NCBI GenBank assembly: GCA_016177845.1
Contig: JACOUO010000011.1
Span: 1 to 64,000 of the forward strand
Direction: 5' to 3'
Origin: Deltaproteobacteria bacterium
GTDB taxonomy: Bacteria > Desulfobacterota > GWC2-55-46
Length of the DNA stretch: 64,000 nucleotides
Shown here: piece after piece, positions 1-8,129 of the stretch
Layout of the letters: every line of letters starts with the position of its first letter
Numbering within the stretch: position 1 is the stretch's first letter
Notes under the pieces: generated by a model
What the model was told of the DNA's origin: nothing
Databases searched by the model: none
What the model saw: the letters and a program-made list of their open reading frames with translations, nothing else
Made by a program: the position numbers and the translations under genes

Positions 1-747
1 AGCTGTCATTTGAGCAAGAGGCCGTCAACGCATGTGAACAATACTAAAAAATACCCGACTACATGCGAGACCTGCCATAAGTATCCGTCATGGTCAGGCG
101 TGACTCATCAGTCAGGCGGAACGGGATGCGCTACATGCCATACTTCGCCGTCAACGCATACGACAAAGAATTACAGTACTTCGTGCGAGACATGCCACAA
201 GTACCCTACATGGACATATACGCACACAACGGCAAGTACGGGCTGTTCAAGCTGTCATTTGAGCAAGAGGCCGTCAACGCATGTGAACAATACTAAAAAA
301 TACCCGACTACATGTGAGACTTGCCATAAATACCCTTCATGGTCGAATGTGACTCACCAATCAGGCGGGGCAGGATGCGCTACATGCCATACGGCTCCGT
401 CCGGTCATTCGTCCAAGGGCTACAGCACTTCCTGTGAGACATGCCATAAGTACCCGACATGGACATACGCGCATACGACAGCAACTTCCGGATGCTCAAG
501 CTGCCATCTGAATAAGAGGCCTTCAACGCACATAAACGACACCAAGAAGTATCCAACCACCTGCGAGATGTGCCATAAGTATCCGTCATGGACGACGGCA
601 ACACACCAGTCTGGCGGAACGGGCTGCTCCGCGTGCCATACCGCGCCATCAGCGCACTCGACCAAGAACTACGGCACATATTGCGAGAACTGCCACAAGT
701 ATCCGAGCTGGAGTTTCACTCACTCGACCTCTACTTCGATTAATTGC
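1..747 (+). repeat. 249-bp in-frame tandem repeat inside the cytochrome gene, three units
   Basis: Units begin at 1, 250 and 499 and stay in frame (83 codons each). The first about 65 bases of units 1 and 2 are identical at DNA level, while unit 3 is diverged at silent and coding sites. This points to a recent duplication of unit 1/2 on top of an older one. More units may lie upstream of the window. Confidence 0.9.
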
Positions 748-1044
748 TCGACATGCCATTCGAGCAAGGCTCCTGCGGCCCATACTACCTACAGCAACAG
801 GTTCGGCTCAGTCTGCCAGAACTGCCATAAATATCCGTCATGGACGCCTGCGACAATGGACCATTCATTTACTATATTCCCGACAAGTCACAAGGGCTAT
901 TCATTATGCTCAGACTGTCATCCGGGACAGAAGTATGGAAATAAGGGCGGCTGCATTGAGTGTCATACCTCCAGAGGAGTCAAGACGCATAAAACGACCT
1001 CAAATGCCTCATGCCTGAGCTGTCATAAAACCGGCAGCAAGTAA
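1..1044 (+). CDS. Multiheme c-type cytochrome, tandem-repeat type (5' end outside window)
   Basis: The reading frame is open from base 1 (S-C-H, the end of another CXXCH motif), so the TTG at 10 is not the real start and the gene begins upstream. The visible part holds 16 complete CXXCH heme c motifs plus the partial one. They alternate in a regular pattern (CETCHKYPSW, CATCHT, CETCHKYPTW, CSSCHL) with a period of 83 residues. Many other histidines could serve as distal heme ligands. C-type cytochromes mature in the periplasm, so this is an exported electron-transfer protein; the signal peptide lies off the window. The last 110 or so residues depart from the repeat and end with CIECH and CLSCH. 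An outer-membrane barrel gene follows after about 30 bases, which suggests a cytochrome-porin pair. The electron partner is unknown. Confidence 0.93.
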   Translation, partial: SCHLSKRPSTHVNNTKKYPTTCETCHKYPSWSGVTHQSGGTGCATCHTSPSTHTTKNYSTSCETCHKYPTWTYTHTTASTGCSSCHLSKRPSTHVNNTKKYPTTCETCHKYPSWSNVTHQSGGAGCATCHTAPSGHSSKGYSTSCETCHKYPTWTYAHTTATSGCSSCHLNKRPSTHINDTKKYPTTCEMCHKYPSWTTATHQSGGTGCSACHTAPSAHSTKNYGTYCENCHKYPSWSFTHSTSTSINCSTCHSSKAPAAHTTYSNRFGSVCQNCHKYPSWTPATMDHSFTIFPTSHKGYSLCSDCHPGQKYGNKGGCIECHTSRGVKTHKTTSNASCLSCHKTGSK

Positions 1045-1074
1045 TTAATGCACTACTCGGAGGCGAGACAAAGT

Positions 1075-2304
1075 ATGTGGTACCTGATAGCAATAAGGCT
1101 TTTCATAGGCGCACTTCTGATGTTCTTTGCCGTTGAAGCGCAGGCCAAGATGGAGTCACAGGGGCTTATCTCGGTAGATGATTATTTTTCAAAAGGCACT
1201 GATACCGCTTATAACCGCCATATGCTCACCGCAAGGCTTCGTCTTGACCTTGCGAAGCTCAATCAGGAGGGTACGCTCTCATTCCATTTTGACGGAAGGG
1301 AAAGGGTAAACTTCGGCTCCCTGAAAGGCTCAGGCAAGAACGAGCGCATTGACGCGCTGAACATAGAATATGAAAAACCGAAGCTCTACCTTGCCCTTGG
1401 CAGGCTCTGGCCCAAGGAAGTGCCTATTGAGACGCTTGACGGAGTCAACCTTGTGCTTAAGAAGGCAAATTCAGGCGTCGGTTTTTTCGGAGGCCTTAAG
1501 CCTGACCCGTACTCAGAGGTCTTCACGACCGACTATACGACATTAGGCACTTACGTCTACTACATAAAAGACAATCTCAATGCCAACCTGGCGTTCGCGC
1601 ACAATTCATACAAAGGGGCAACTGACCGCCAGTATGTTTACGGACAGGTCTCATATACCTTAAGTAAGCTGATGCTCTACTCAACTCTGACCATGGATTA
1701 CAATAAGCTCGCGAATAAGGTGAACCTCACTAACGGAGTTATCGAACTGACATATACGCCTGATTTCACCAGGAGCATATCAATCGGATATAATCAGTTC
1801 AGGGCTATTCAGCTTCAGAAATCGCAGGCATTTACGGTTGATGACAGCAGGACGCGCGCTTACTACTTAAGCGGTACATACCGCATACGCGAGAAGTATT
1901 CAGTTTACGGCAGGGCAGAGCGGCAGGTGAGGGATGTAACGGATGCCGACAGGGAATACAGGAACTCCAACAGCTACAGGATAGGGCTTAATACGGATGA
2001 TATATTCAAGACCAATATCAATATGAGCCTGAGCATGTCCATGACCGACGGGTACGGTTCAAAGCACAACAGCTACAATATAGAGCTGAGCAGGCTTAAC
2101 TGGGATGTGCTGCAGGTTGTCCTGAACGCGGCTTATATGCAGAACCTCTACGGTTCGGTCAACAGCGATAATGTGATAGTCTACGGCGCGTCAGGCTACT
2201 GGTATGTGAATAAAACCTGGAATGCGTCGCTTTCATATGAAAGGGAAGAGGGCAGGGAGTATAGCACAAACCGCCTGATGACAAGGGTTACAAGCAAGTT
2301 CTAA
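1075..2304 (+). CDS. Outer-membrane beta-barrel protein next to multiheme cytochrome
   Basis: About 409 residues. ATG 1075 is preferred over ATG 1048 because GGAGG at 1059-1063 precedes it and because it gives a compact signal peptide (positive start, hydrophobic stretch, cleavage after A-Q-A). The mature protein alternates polar and hydrophobic residues in many short segments rich in Tyr, Asn and Ser, and it ends in Phe. This is typical of outer-membrane barrels with a BAM-recognised C-terminus. It has no Cys and no heme motif. It lies directly downstream of the multiheme cytochrome and is probably co-transcribed. By analogy with known porin-cytochrome conduits it could hold a cytochrome across the outer membrane, but I see no specific MtrB or OmbB signature, so that role is inference. 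Confidence 0.8.
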   Translation: MWYLIAIRLFIGALLMFFAVEAQAKMESQGLISVDDYFSKGTDTAYNRHMLTARLRLDLAKLNQEGTLSFHFDGRERVNFGSLKGSGKNERIDALNIEYEKPKLYLALGRLWPKEVPIETLDGVNLVLKKANSGVGFFGGLKPDPYSEVFTTDYTTLGTYVYYIKDNLNANLAFAHNSYKGATDRQYVYGQVSYTLSKLMLYSTLTMDYNKLANKVNLTNGVIELTYTPDFTRSISIGYNQFRAIQLQKSQAFTVDDSRTRAYYLSGTYRIREKYSVYGRAERQVRDVTDADREYRNSNSYRIGLNTDDIFKTNINMSLSMSMTDGYGSKHNSYNIELSRLNWDVLQVVLNAAYMQNLYGSVNSDNVIVYGASGYWYVNKTWNASLSYEREEGREYSTNRLMTRVTSKF

Positions 2305-2342
2305 ATTGCCTAAGGAAGTTCTGATTAATTCTCGTTTCTGCT

Positions 2343-2428
2343 GTCATTGCGAGAAGTGAAACGACGAAGCAATCTCTAACTGCTTGATTTACCTGAAAAC
2401 GAGATTGCTTCGCTGCGCTCGCAAAGAC
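2343..2428. repeat. Imperfect inverted-repeat element (dispersed-repeat type)
   Basis: The left arm begins GTCATTGCGAG and ends GAAGCAATCTC. The right arm is its inverted copy (GAGATTGCTTCG ... CTCGCAAAGAC). The middle is unmatched. Related fragments (CAGATTGCTTTCACT, CACAATGACGAC) occur at about 10900 and 11230, so this looks like a non-coding repeat family of this genome. The rest of the 2305-2520 gap holds only this element and a terminator. Confidence 0.65.
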
Positions 2429-2450
2429 TATTCAATAAGAGAGATAATAA

Positions 2451-2488
2451 AAAAACGGGGCCGCAGATATGCAGTCCCGTTTTTTTTA
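2451..2488. terminator. Bidirectional intrinsic terminator between converging genes
   Basis: The hairpin pairs AAAACGGG with CCCGTTTT around a GC-rich centre. It has a T run on the plus strand and an A run before it, which becomes a U run on the minus strand. It sits between the plus-strand barrel gene and the minus-strand oxidoreductase and can serve both. Confidence 0.85.
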
Positions 2489-2520
2489 TGTGTGTAAATA
2501 AATGGCGCTTCAGTTGGATT

Positions 2521-3822
2521 TTACGCCGTACCGTACTTTTTCTCTATGCGTATCCCGATGGACTTCAAGAACTCATTGGGCAGTTCTCCTCCGGCGAATA
2601 CATACACATAGTCATTCGGGATTGTCTTAAGCTCACCGCCTATCTCTATCTTTACATCCTTCTCCCTTATCTCTTTGACATTGGAGTTCAGGACCACTGT
2701 GAGCTTCTTTTTTGAGACTGCTTCATCAAGCCTTGTCTTGTTCATGGGCTTTATCCTGCTGAAGGCCTCGCCCCTGTACGAGAGAGTGACCCTGTTGCCG
2801 GATTGGTTTGTTATTGCCATTGCCGCCTCTACCGCGCTGTCTCCGCCGCCGACAACCAGTATGTCCTGATTTTTGTGCTGTTCCGGGTCAAGGAGGCTGT
2901 AGGTGACTTTTGAAAGCTGTTCACCCGGTACACCGAGCTTTCTTGGCGTACCCCTGCGGCCTATGGCGAGGACAATCGTGCGCGCAAGATATTCCTTTTT
3001 GGATGTAGTGACCTTGAAATGCCCGCCCAAATCCTGTAGTCCTGTCATCTTCTCGCCTGTGTTGAATTTAAGGTCTGTTTTGCTTATTACCTCAGTCCAC
3101 AGCTCAAGGAGAGCTTCTTTTGTAGTCTCCTTAAGTCTTATCTTGCCGTACATGGGCAGCTCTACCGGGGATGTCATTACTATCTTATGCCTCGGATATG
3201 ATAGAACTGTGCCTCCGATATCGTTCTGGTCAAGAGTGACGAAGTTAAGCTTATTCTTCCGCGCGGCAAGGGATGCGCCAATGCCCGCGGGCCCCGCGCC
3301 TACGATAAGCAGGTCATGGATGTTTCTGTCTTTGCCGATATCTTCTTTTATCATGCAGTGGATATAGTCAACAGCCTGTCTGCCCTGCGTTATGGCGTTT
3401 TTGATGAGCCCCATGCCGCCAAGCTCTCCCACAATGAAAACGCCTTTTACATTGGTCTCGAAGTTGGGCGTTACATATGGTATGTCGACTCCCCTTGTGG
3501 CAGTGCCGAATACAAGGGATATGGCCTCCACAGGGCAGGCTGCGGCGCACGCGCCGTGCCCCACGCAATGGGAAGCGTTTATGAGCTTGCCTTTGCCTCC
3601 GCTAAGCCCAAGGATGTCCTTTTCAGGGCAGGCCTTGACGCAGGCTCCGCTGCCGATGCATTTGGCAGAGTCTATATGGGGATGGATAGAGACAGGCTCA
3701 TGCATCCCGTATTCAACGGCCTTGGTTATCTTCTTCTCGGTTTTCTTTGATTTCTTTTTCTGAGTAAGTAAATATATCCAGATAGCCAGAGAAAGGATTA
3801 TTGCCGATATAAGTAATGACAA
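2521..3822 (-). CDS. Membrane-anchored FAD/NAD(P)-binding oxidoreductase with two ferredoxin motifs
   Basis: 433 residues. It starts at TTG 3822 with a GGGGG ribosome site 7 bases upstream. An N-terminal membrane segment (about residues 3-20) is followed by a Lys-rich linker. A ferredoxin domain (about 48-105) comes next, then a thioredoxin-reductase-like flavoprotein (about 165-433) with GAGPAGIG for FAD and GGGDSAVEA for NAD(P). In both ferredoxin motifs the second cysteine is replaced: C-IGS-GAC-VKA-CP and C-VGH-GAC-AAA-CP. Such replacements often go with a [3Fe-4S] or otherwise ligated cluster. No redox CxxC is visible in the flavin domain, so it is not a classical thioredoxin reductase; YpdA-like reductases are the nearest group I know. 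It probably passes electrons between NAD(P)H and an unknown acceptor at the inner membrane. Confidence 0.82.
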   Translation of the reverse strand: MSLLISAIILSLAIWIYLLTQKKKSKKTEKKITKAVEYGMHEPVSIHPHIDSAKCIGSGACVKACPEKDILGLSGGKGKLINASHCVGHGACAAACPVEAISLVFGTATRGVDIPYVTPNFETNVKGVFIVGELGGMGLIKNAITQGRQAVDYIHCMIKEDIGKDRNIHDLLIVGAGPAGIGASLAARKNKLNFVTLDQNDIGGTVLSYPRHKIVMTSPVELPMYGKIRLKETTKEALLELWTEVISKTDLKFNTGEKMTGLQDLGGHFKVTTSKKEYLARTIVLAIGRRGTPRKLGVPGEQLSKVTYSLLDPEQHKNQDILVVGGGDSAVEAAMAITNQSGNRVTLSYRGEAFSRIKPMNKTRLDEAVSKKKLTVVLNSNVKEIREKDVKIEIGGELKTIPNDYVYVFAGGELPNEFLKSIGIRIEKKYGTA

Positions 3823-3941
3823 ACGCTTACCCCCTGAATAAAAAAATAGTGCCTTGAGTAATCAAAAAGGATATGCTCTATTGATAGTATTCCTGATTGC
3901 CGAAAGCTGTCTGTGACAAAAGTCCCATTGGAAGAATGAAG

Positions 3942-4364
3942 ATGATACATATTGCCGATAACATCACCATAGATGAAAATGAAATAGACGAGCAGTTCGT
4001 GCGCTCATCAGGCCCCGGAGGCCAGCATGTCAACAAGACCTCTACTGCGGTACAGTTAAGGTTCGATGTAAAGAACTCTCCCTCTTTGCCTGAGCCGGTT
4101 AAAAGCCGTCTGAAAAAACTTGCGGGCAAGCGCATGACTGAAGAGGGAGTGCTTGTCATCGACGCCAACGAGTTCAGAAGCCAGAAGATGAACAGGGAAG
4201 AGGCCCGCGCAAGGCTCATAAGCCTCATCACTCAGGCAACCATTAAGCCCAAGCCCCGGAAAAAAACCCGCCCCACCCTTGGCTCAAAAGAAAAACGGCT
4301 TACCGGAAAACATAAACATTCCGATGCCAAAAAGTTAAGAAAAAAGATCAAACCTGATTCTTAA
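3942..4364 (+). CDS. arfB: Alternative ribosome-rescue factor ArfB (YaeJ-type peptidyl-tRNA hydrolase)
   Basis: 140 residues from ATG 3942, the length of E. coli ArfB. GGAAG lies 7 bases upstream; the ORF-track start (TTG 3897) adds 15 poorly conserved residues. The release-factor-like domain carries the catalytic GGQ in SSGPGGQHVNKTST near residue 25. The C-terminus is a basic Lys/Arg-rich tail, which in ArfB enters the empty mRNA channel. The known function is hydrolysis of peptidyl-tRNA on ribosomes stalled without a stop codon. It lacks the codon-recognition domains of RF1/RF2. Its 3' end overlaps the converging ABC-F gene by 17 bases. Confidence 0.93.
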   Translation: MIHIADNITIDENEIDEQFVRSSGPGGQHVNKTSTAVQLRFDVKNSPSLPEPVKSRLKKLAGKRMTEEGVLVIDANEFRSQKMNREEARARLISLITQATIKPKPRKKTRPTLGSKEKRLTGKHKHSDAKKLRKKIKPDS

Positions 4365-6240
4365 GAGCTTCAAGGTCTTCCCATTTTTTGTATGCATCTT
4401 TAAGCTCTTTTTCAATTGAGGCCATCTTTTCCTTGATGACCGATATTGCGGACGCCTCTCTCTGATAGAAAGAAGGGTCAGCCATTTCATTATAAATATT
4501 AGCCTGCTCCGCTTCAAGTTCCTCTATCCTTTGAGGCAGGGCTTCAAGCTCCCTCTGCTCCTTAAACGATAATTTCTTTTGGCGTTCTTTTTGAGGCGCT
4601 TCTTTTTTCGGCTCTGAGCCAGCTTTTTTTTCTGCCTTGGCATCTGCCTTTTTTTGCCTCAGCCAATCGTCATATCCGCCTACATATTCGTTGAGCTCTC
4701 CCTGGCCTTCAAAAACAATGGTGCTTGTGACAACATTATTGAGGAAAGCCCTGTCATGGCTTACAAGGAGAACTGTTCCGGGATAATCAAGGAGCATCTC
4801 TTCAAGCAGGTCGAGCGTTTCGCTGTCAAGGTCGTTTGTCGGCTCGTCCATCACAAGCATATTGGAAGGCTTTGTGAAAAGCTTTGCCAGAAGAAGCCTG
4901 TTCCTTTCTCCGCCTGACAGTACCTTTACAGGAGTGCGCGCCCTTTCAGGCGTGAAGAGAAAATCCTGCAGATAGCCTATCACATGCCTCTGCTCGCCAT
5001 TTATAAGGATAGTGTCATTGCCTTCGCCGACATTGTCCTGAACGGTCTTTTCTTCCTCCAGTTTGGCCCTGTGCTGGTCAAAGTAAGTTATATTAAGTTT
5101 AGTGCCAAGCTTGACCTTGCCGCTCTGCGGCTGCAGCTCGCCTAAGAGGAGTTTCAGTAAAGTAGTCTTGCCTGAACCGTTCGGGCCGATAATGCCTACC
5201 TTGTCGCCACGCATTATCATTGTGGAGAAGTTATTTACAACAGGCTTGTCATTAAACTTAAAACTGATATCTTCAGCCTCTATGACGAGCTTGCCTGAGA
5301 GGTCGCTGTTCTGCATGGTGAGCTTAATGTTGCCGCCCTGAACTCTTCGCGCGCTTCTTTCTTCGCGCATCTCTTTCAGAGCGCGCACCCTGCCTTCGTT
5401 CCTCGTCCGTCTTGCCTTTATGCCCTGCCTTATCCAGACCTCTTCCTGCGCGAGCCTCTTGTCAAAAAGCGCGTTTTGAGAGGCTTCGGCATCAAGGGCA
5501 GCCTGCTTGCGTTCAAGATATGTGTCATAGTTGCCGGGCCAGCTTGAAAGCTTGCCCCTGTCAAGCTCGATTATCCTTGTGGCAAGCCGCCTGATCAACG
5601 CCCTGTCATGGGTTACGAAGAAAAGCGTGCCCCTGTAGCTTAAGAGAAATTCCTCAAGCCAGCTGATGGAGTCTATGTCAAGGTGGTTTGTGGGCTCATC
5701 CAGAAGGAGCACATCAGGCTCGGAGACAAGCGCCTTGGCGAGCAGTACCCGCCTTTTATATCCGCCCGATAAGCTTGAGAACTGCACATCGGCAGGCAGT
5801 TTCAGCCGTGAGATGGAGGCCTCTATCTTCTGGTTCAACTGCCAGCCGCCCTTTATCTCAAGCTCATGATGAATGCGCTCAAGCTCGCTTAAAAGGCTTT
5901 CGGTTGCCTCTTTCTCCAGCTTTGCGATTACATGGTGGTAATCGGATAAAAGCTTTACGACACTGCCCAGACCGCTTGAGATTACCTCAAAGACAGTGCC
6001 TGTTATGTCATGGGGGATTTCCTGTGAAAGTCGGGCTGTCCTTAAGCCCTGAGCGCGTATCAACTGGCCGCTGTCAGGGGGAATCTCGCCGTTTATGACC
6101 TTCATCAGGGTTGATTTTCCCGCCCCGTTCCTTCCTATGAGGCACAGCCGTTCGCCTTTTTCTATCTGGATGCTGACCCCGTCAAGGAGGTACGGACCGC
6201 CAAACCTTACATTTATGGACTGCAAATCAAGTAGAGCCAT
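4348..6240 (-). CDS. uup: ABC-F family ATPase, Uup-like
   Basis: 630 residues and no membrane segments. Two ABC domains in tandem: the first has GRNGAGKS, LSGGYKRR and LLLDEPTNHLD, the second GPNGSGKT, LSGGERNR and LVMDEPTNDLD. A charged linker with KARRTRNEGRVRALK lies between them, and a Lys/Glu-rich C-terminal extension is predicted to form a coiled coil, as in Uup. ABC-F proteins bind the ribosomal E site and help with stalled or non-productive ribosomes; Uup has also been linked to precise excision of transposons. Sequence alone does not separate the cellular roles within the family. It is transcribed divergently from prfC and converges on arfB. Confidence 0.92.
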   Translation of the reverse strand: MALLDLQSINVRFGGPYLLDGVSIQIEKGERLCLIGRNGAGKSTLMKVINGEIPPDSGQLIRAQGLRTARLSQEIPHDITGTVFEVISSGLGSVVKLLSDYHHVIAKLEKEATESLLSELERIHHELEIKGGWQLNQKIEASISRLKLPADVQFSSLSGGYKRRVLLAKALVSEPDVLLLDEPTNHLDIDSISWLEEFLLSYRGTLFFVTHDRALIRRLATRIIELDRGKLSSWPGNYDTYLERKQAALDAEASQNALFDKRLAQEEVWIRQGIKARRTRNEGRVRALKEMREERSARRVQGGNIKLTMQNSDLSGKLVIEAEDISFKFNDKPVVNNFSTMIMRGDKVGIIGPNGSGKTTLLKLLLGELQPQSGKVKLGTKLNITYFDQHRAKLEEEKTVQDNVGEGNDTILINGEQRHVIGYLQDFLFTPERARTPVKVLSGGERNRLLLAKLFTKPSNMLVMDEPTNDLDSETLDLLEEMLLDYPGTVLLVSHDRAFLNNVVTSTIVFEGQGELNEYVGGYDDWLRQKKADAKAEKKAGSEPKKEAPQKERQKKLSFKEQRELEALPQRIEELEAEQANIYNEMADPSFYQREASAISVIKEKMASIEKELKDAYKKWEDLEALKNQV

Positions 6241-6329
6241 TTACTTTATACCTCTGGGGACAATAAATTAGTTGGATATGATAACATTTTTGCCCATAAA
6301 AGGGTAGAATTTATGATATTTATTCCATA

Positions 6330-6359
6330 TTGACCGGGCTGTTCTTTTTAAGGTATAAT
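6330..6359 (+). promoter_or_regulatory. Sigma-70 promoter of prfC
   Basis: TTGACC at 6330-6335 and a perfect TATAAT at 6354-6359 with an 18-base spacer. Transcription should start near 6366-6371, only a few bases before the hairpin at 6374. Confidence 0.8.
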
Positions 6360-6373
6360 TTACCTCTTGTAGA

Positions 6374-6399
6374 ACGGGCCGGCAGGGCCCGTTTTTTTA
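6374..6399 (+). terminator. Terminator-like hairpin in the prfC leader
   Basis: ACGGGCC pairs with GGCCCGT around the loop GGCAG, followed by a run of seven T. No plus-strand gene ends here, because the upstream neighbour is divergent. So the hairpin is either an attenuator or a 5' mRNA stabiliser for prfC, not an ordinary gene-end terminator. Confidence 0.7.
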
Positions 6400-6425
6400 T
6401 TACTTAATCCAACTTTGAGGAACAG

Positions 6426-8012
6426 ATGAGCAAGCACCACCAGAAAGAGGTCAACCGCAGGAGAACCTTCGGCATAATCAGCCACCCGGACGCAGGTAAA
6501 ACCACACTTACCGAAAAGCTTCTCCTTTACGGAGGCGCCATTCAGCTTGCGGGCGCGGTCAAGTCAAGAAAGGCAGCAAGGCACGCCACAAGCGACTGGA
6601 TGTCCATTGAAAAAGAGCGCGGTATCTCGGTCACGACCTCTGTAATGAAGTTCAATTACAGGGATTATGAGGTAAACCTGCTGGATACACCCGGTCATCA
6701 GGACTTCTCTGAGGACACATACAGGGTTTTGACTGCCGTTGACAGTGCGCTTATGGTAATCGACAGCGCAAAGGGAGCCGAGCCGCAGACAGAAAAGCTC
6801 ATGTCCGTGTGCCGTATGAGGAACACCCCTATTATCACCTTCATAAACAAGCTTGACAGGGAGGGGCTAAACCCCCTTGACCTTCTTGCTGATATTGAGG
6901 AGAAACTCCAGCTTGAATGCGCCCCGCTTTCATGGCCGATAGGCTCAGGCAAAAGTTTCAAGGGAGTCTATAACCTCTACCGTAAAGAGCTGAATCTCTT
7001 TACGCCCGGCCAGGAGACCCGTAATCAGGACTGTATAGTCATAAAAGACCTCTCAGACCCGAAGCTTGATGAGTATCTGGGCAGGCAGGCGCAGGAACTG
7101 CGCCATGACATAGAACTCCTTGAAGGGGCGGCAAGCCCCTTTGACATGGAGCATTATCTTAAGGGCAGCCAGACCCCTGTTTTCTTTGGCAGCGCCATAA
7201 ATAATTTTGGAGTAAGGGAACTTCTCGATGCCTTTGTTGAGATGGCGCCCCATCCACAGCCAAGGGCCGCCGTAACAAGGGTGGTATCTCCCTATGAGCA
7301 GGCTTTTTCAGGCTTCGCCTTTAAAATCCAGGCAAATATGGACCCCGCGCACCGTGACAGGATAGCGTTTATCAGGATATGCTCAGGAAAGTTCACAAGG
7401 GGCATGAAGGTAATGCACCACAGGACAGGTAAAGAGATGACCCTTGCCAATGCCACGATATTCATGGCGCAGGACAGGGCGCATGTCGAAGAGGCATTCG
7501 CGGGCGATATTATAGGCATTCATAACCACGGCACTATTAAAATCGGCGATACATTCACTGAAAAAGAGCCGCTTAAATTTACCGGCATCCCTAATTTTGC
7601 ACCGGAGCACTTCAGAAGGGTCCTCCTTAAGAATCCTTTGAAGGTAAAACAGCTCCAGAAGGGCTTAAGCCAGCTTACGGAAGAGGGCGCGGTGCAGGTT
7701 TTCCGTCCGCTTCAAGGCAATGATTACATCCTTGGAGCAGTCGGCGTGCTTCAGTTTGAGGTAACTGTAGCAAGGCTTAAGGACGAATACGGGGTTGAGG
7801 CGGTATATGAGGGGGTTGAGTACCAGAGGGCGCGCTGGATAGCGTGTGAAGACAAGAAGAAGCTGGCTGAATTCGAGAACAAGAACAGGGCAAGGCTTGC
7901 CCAGGATTCTGAGGGAAACCTTACATTCCTTGCACCGAGCGAATGGCAGTTAAATTATGTAATGGAGCAGTGGCCCGACATCCTGTTCCATAAGACAAGG
8001 GAGCACCACTAA
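6426..8012 (+). CDS. prfC: Peptide chain release factor 3
   Basis: 528 residues, normal for RF3. ATG 6426 follows a GAGG ribosome site. The GTPase domain begins near residue 15 with [13 protein letters not shown] (P-loop), the switch region [19 protein letters not shown] (G3) and NKLDREG (G4). Domain II and the RF3-specific C-terminal domain follow. The known role is to recycle RF1 and RF2 from the ribosome after termination in a GTP-dependent way. The ATKSDWME-like stretch ([14 protein letters not shown]) separates it from EF-G. It is monocistronic by spacing; the next gene is 117 bases downstream with its own candidate extended -10 (TGTTACAAT near 8050-8058). Confidence 0.97.
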   Translation: MSKHHQKEVNRRRTFGIISHPDAGKTTLTEKLLLYGGAIQLAGAVKSRKAARHATSDWMSIEKERGISVTTSVMKFNYRDYEVNLLDTPGHQDFSEDTYRVLTAVDSALMVIDSAKGAEPQTEKLMSVCRMRNTPIITFINKLDREGLNPLDLLADIEEKLQLECAPLSWPIGSGKSFKGVYNLYRKELNLFTPGQETRNQDCIVIKDLSDPKLDEYLGRQAQELRHDIELLEGAASPFDMEHYLKGSQTPVFFGSAINNFGVRELLDAFVEMAPHPQPRAAVTRVVSPYEQAFSGFAFKIQANMDPAHRDRIAFIRICSGKFTRGMKVMHHRTGKEMTLANATIFMAQDRAHVEEAFAGDIIGIHNHGTIKIGDTFTEKEPLKFTGIPNFAPEHFRRVLLKNPLKVKQLQKGLSQLTEEGAVQVFRPLQGNDYILGAVGVLQFEVTVARLKDEYGVEAVYEGVEYQRARWIACEDKKKLAEFENKNRARLAQDSEGNLTFLAPSEWQLNYVMEQWPDILFHKTREHH

Positions 8013-8129
8013 AGCAAAGAACAATCTTATTCCTGTTTAATGAATAATTTGTTACAATAAGCAGCATACCCTACAAGACCGAATTACCAAGCTGATTTTA
8101 AAGCGATTCAGATATTTCCAGAGGAGGAT

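Noticed and set aside
5412-6098. Plus-strand ORFs opposite the ABC-F gene
   Set aside because: They are rich in Arg, Pro and Cys from the opposite strand of conserved ABC motifs; no start signals.
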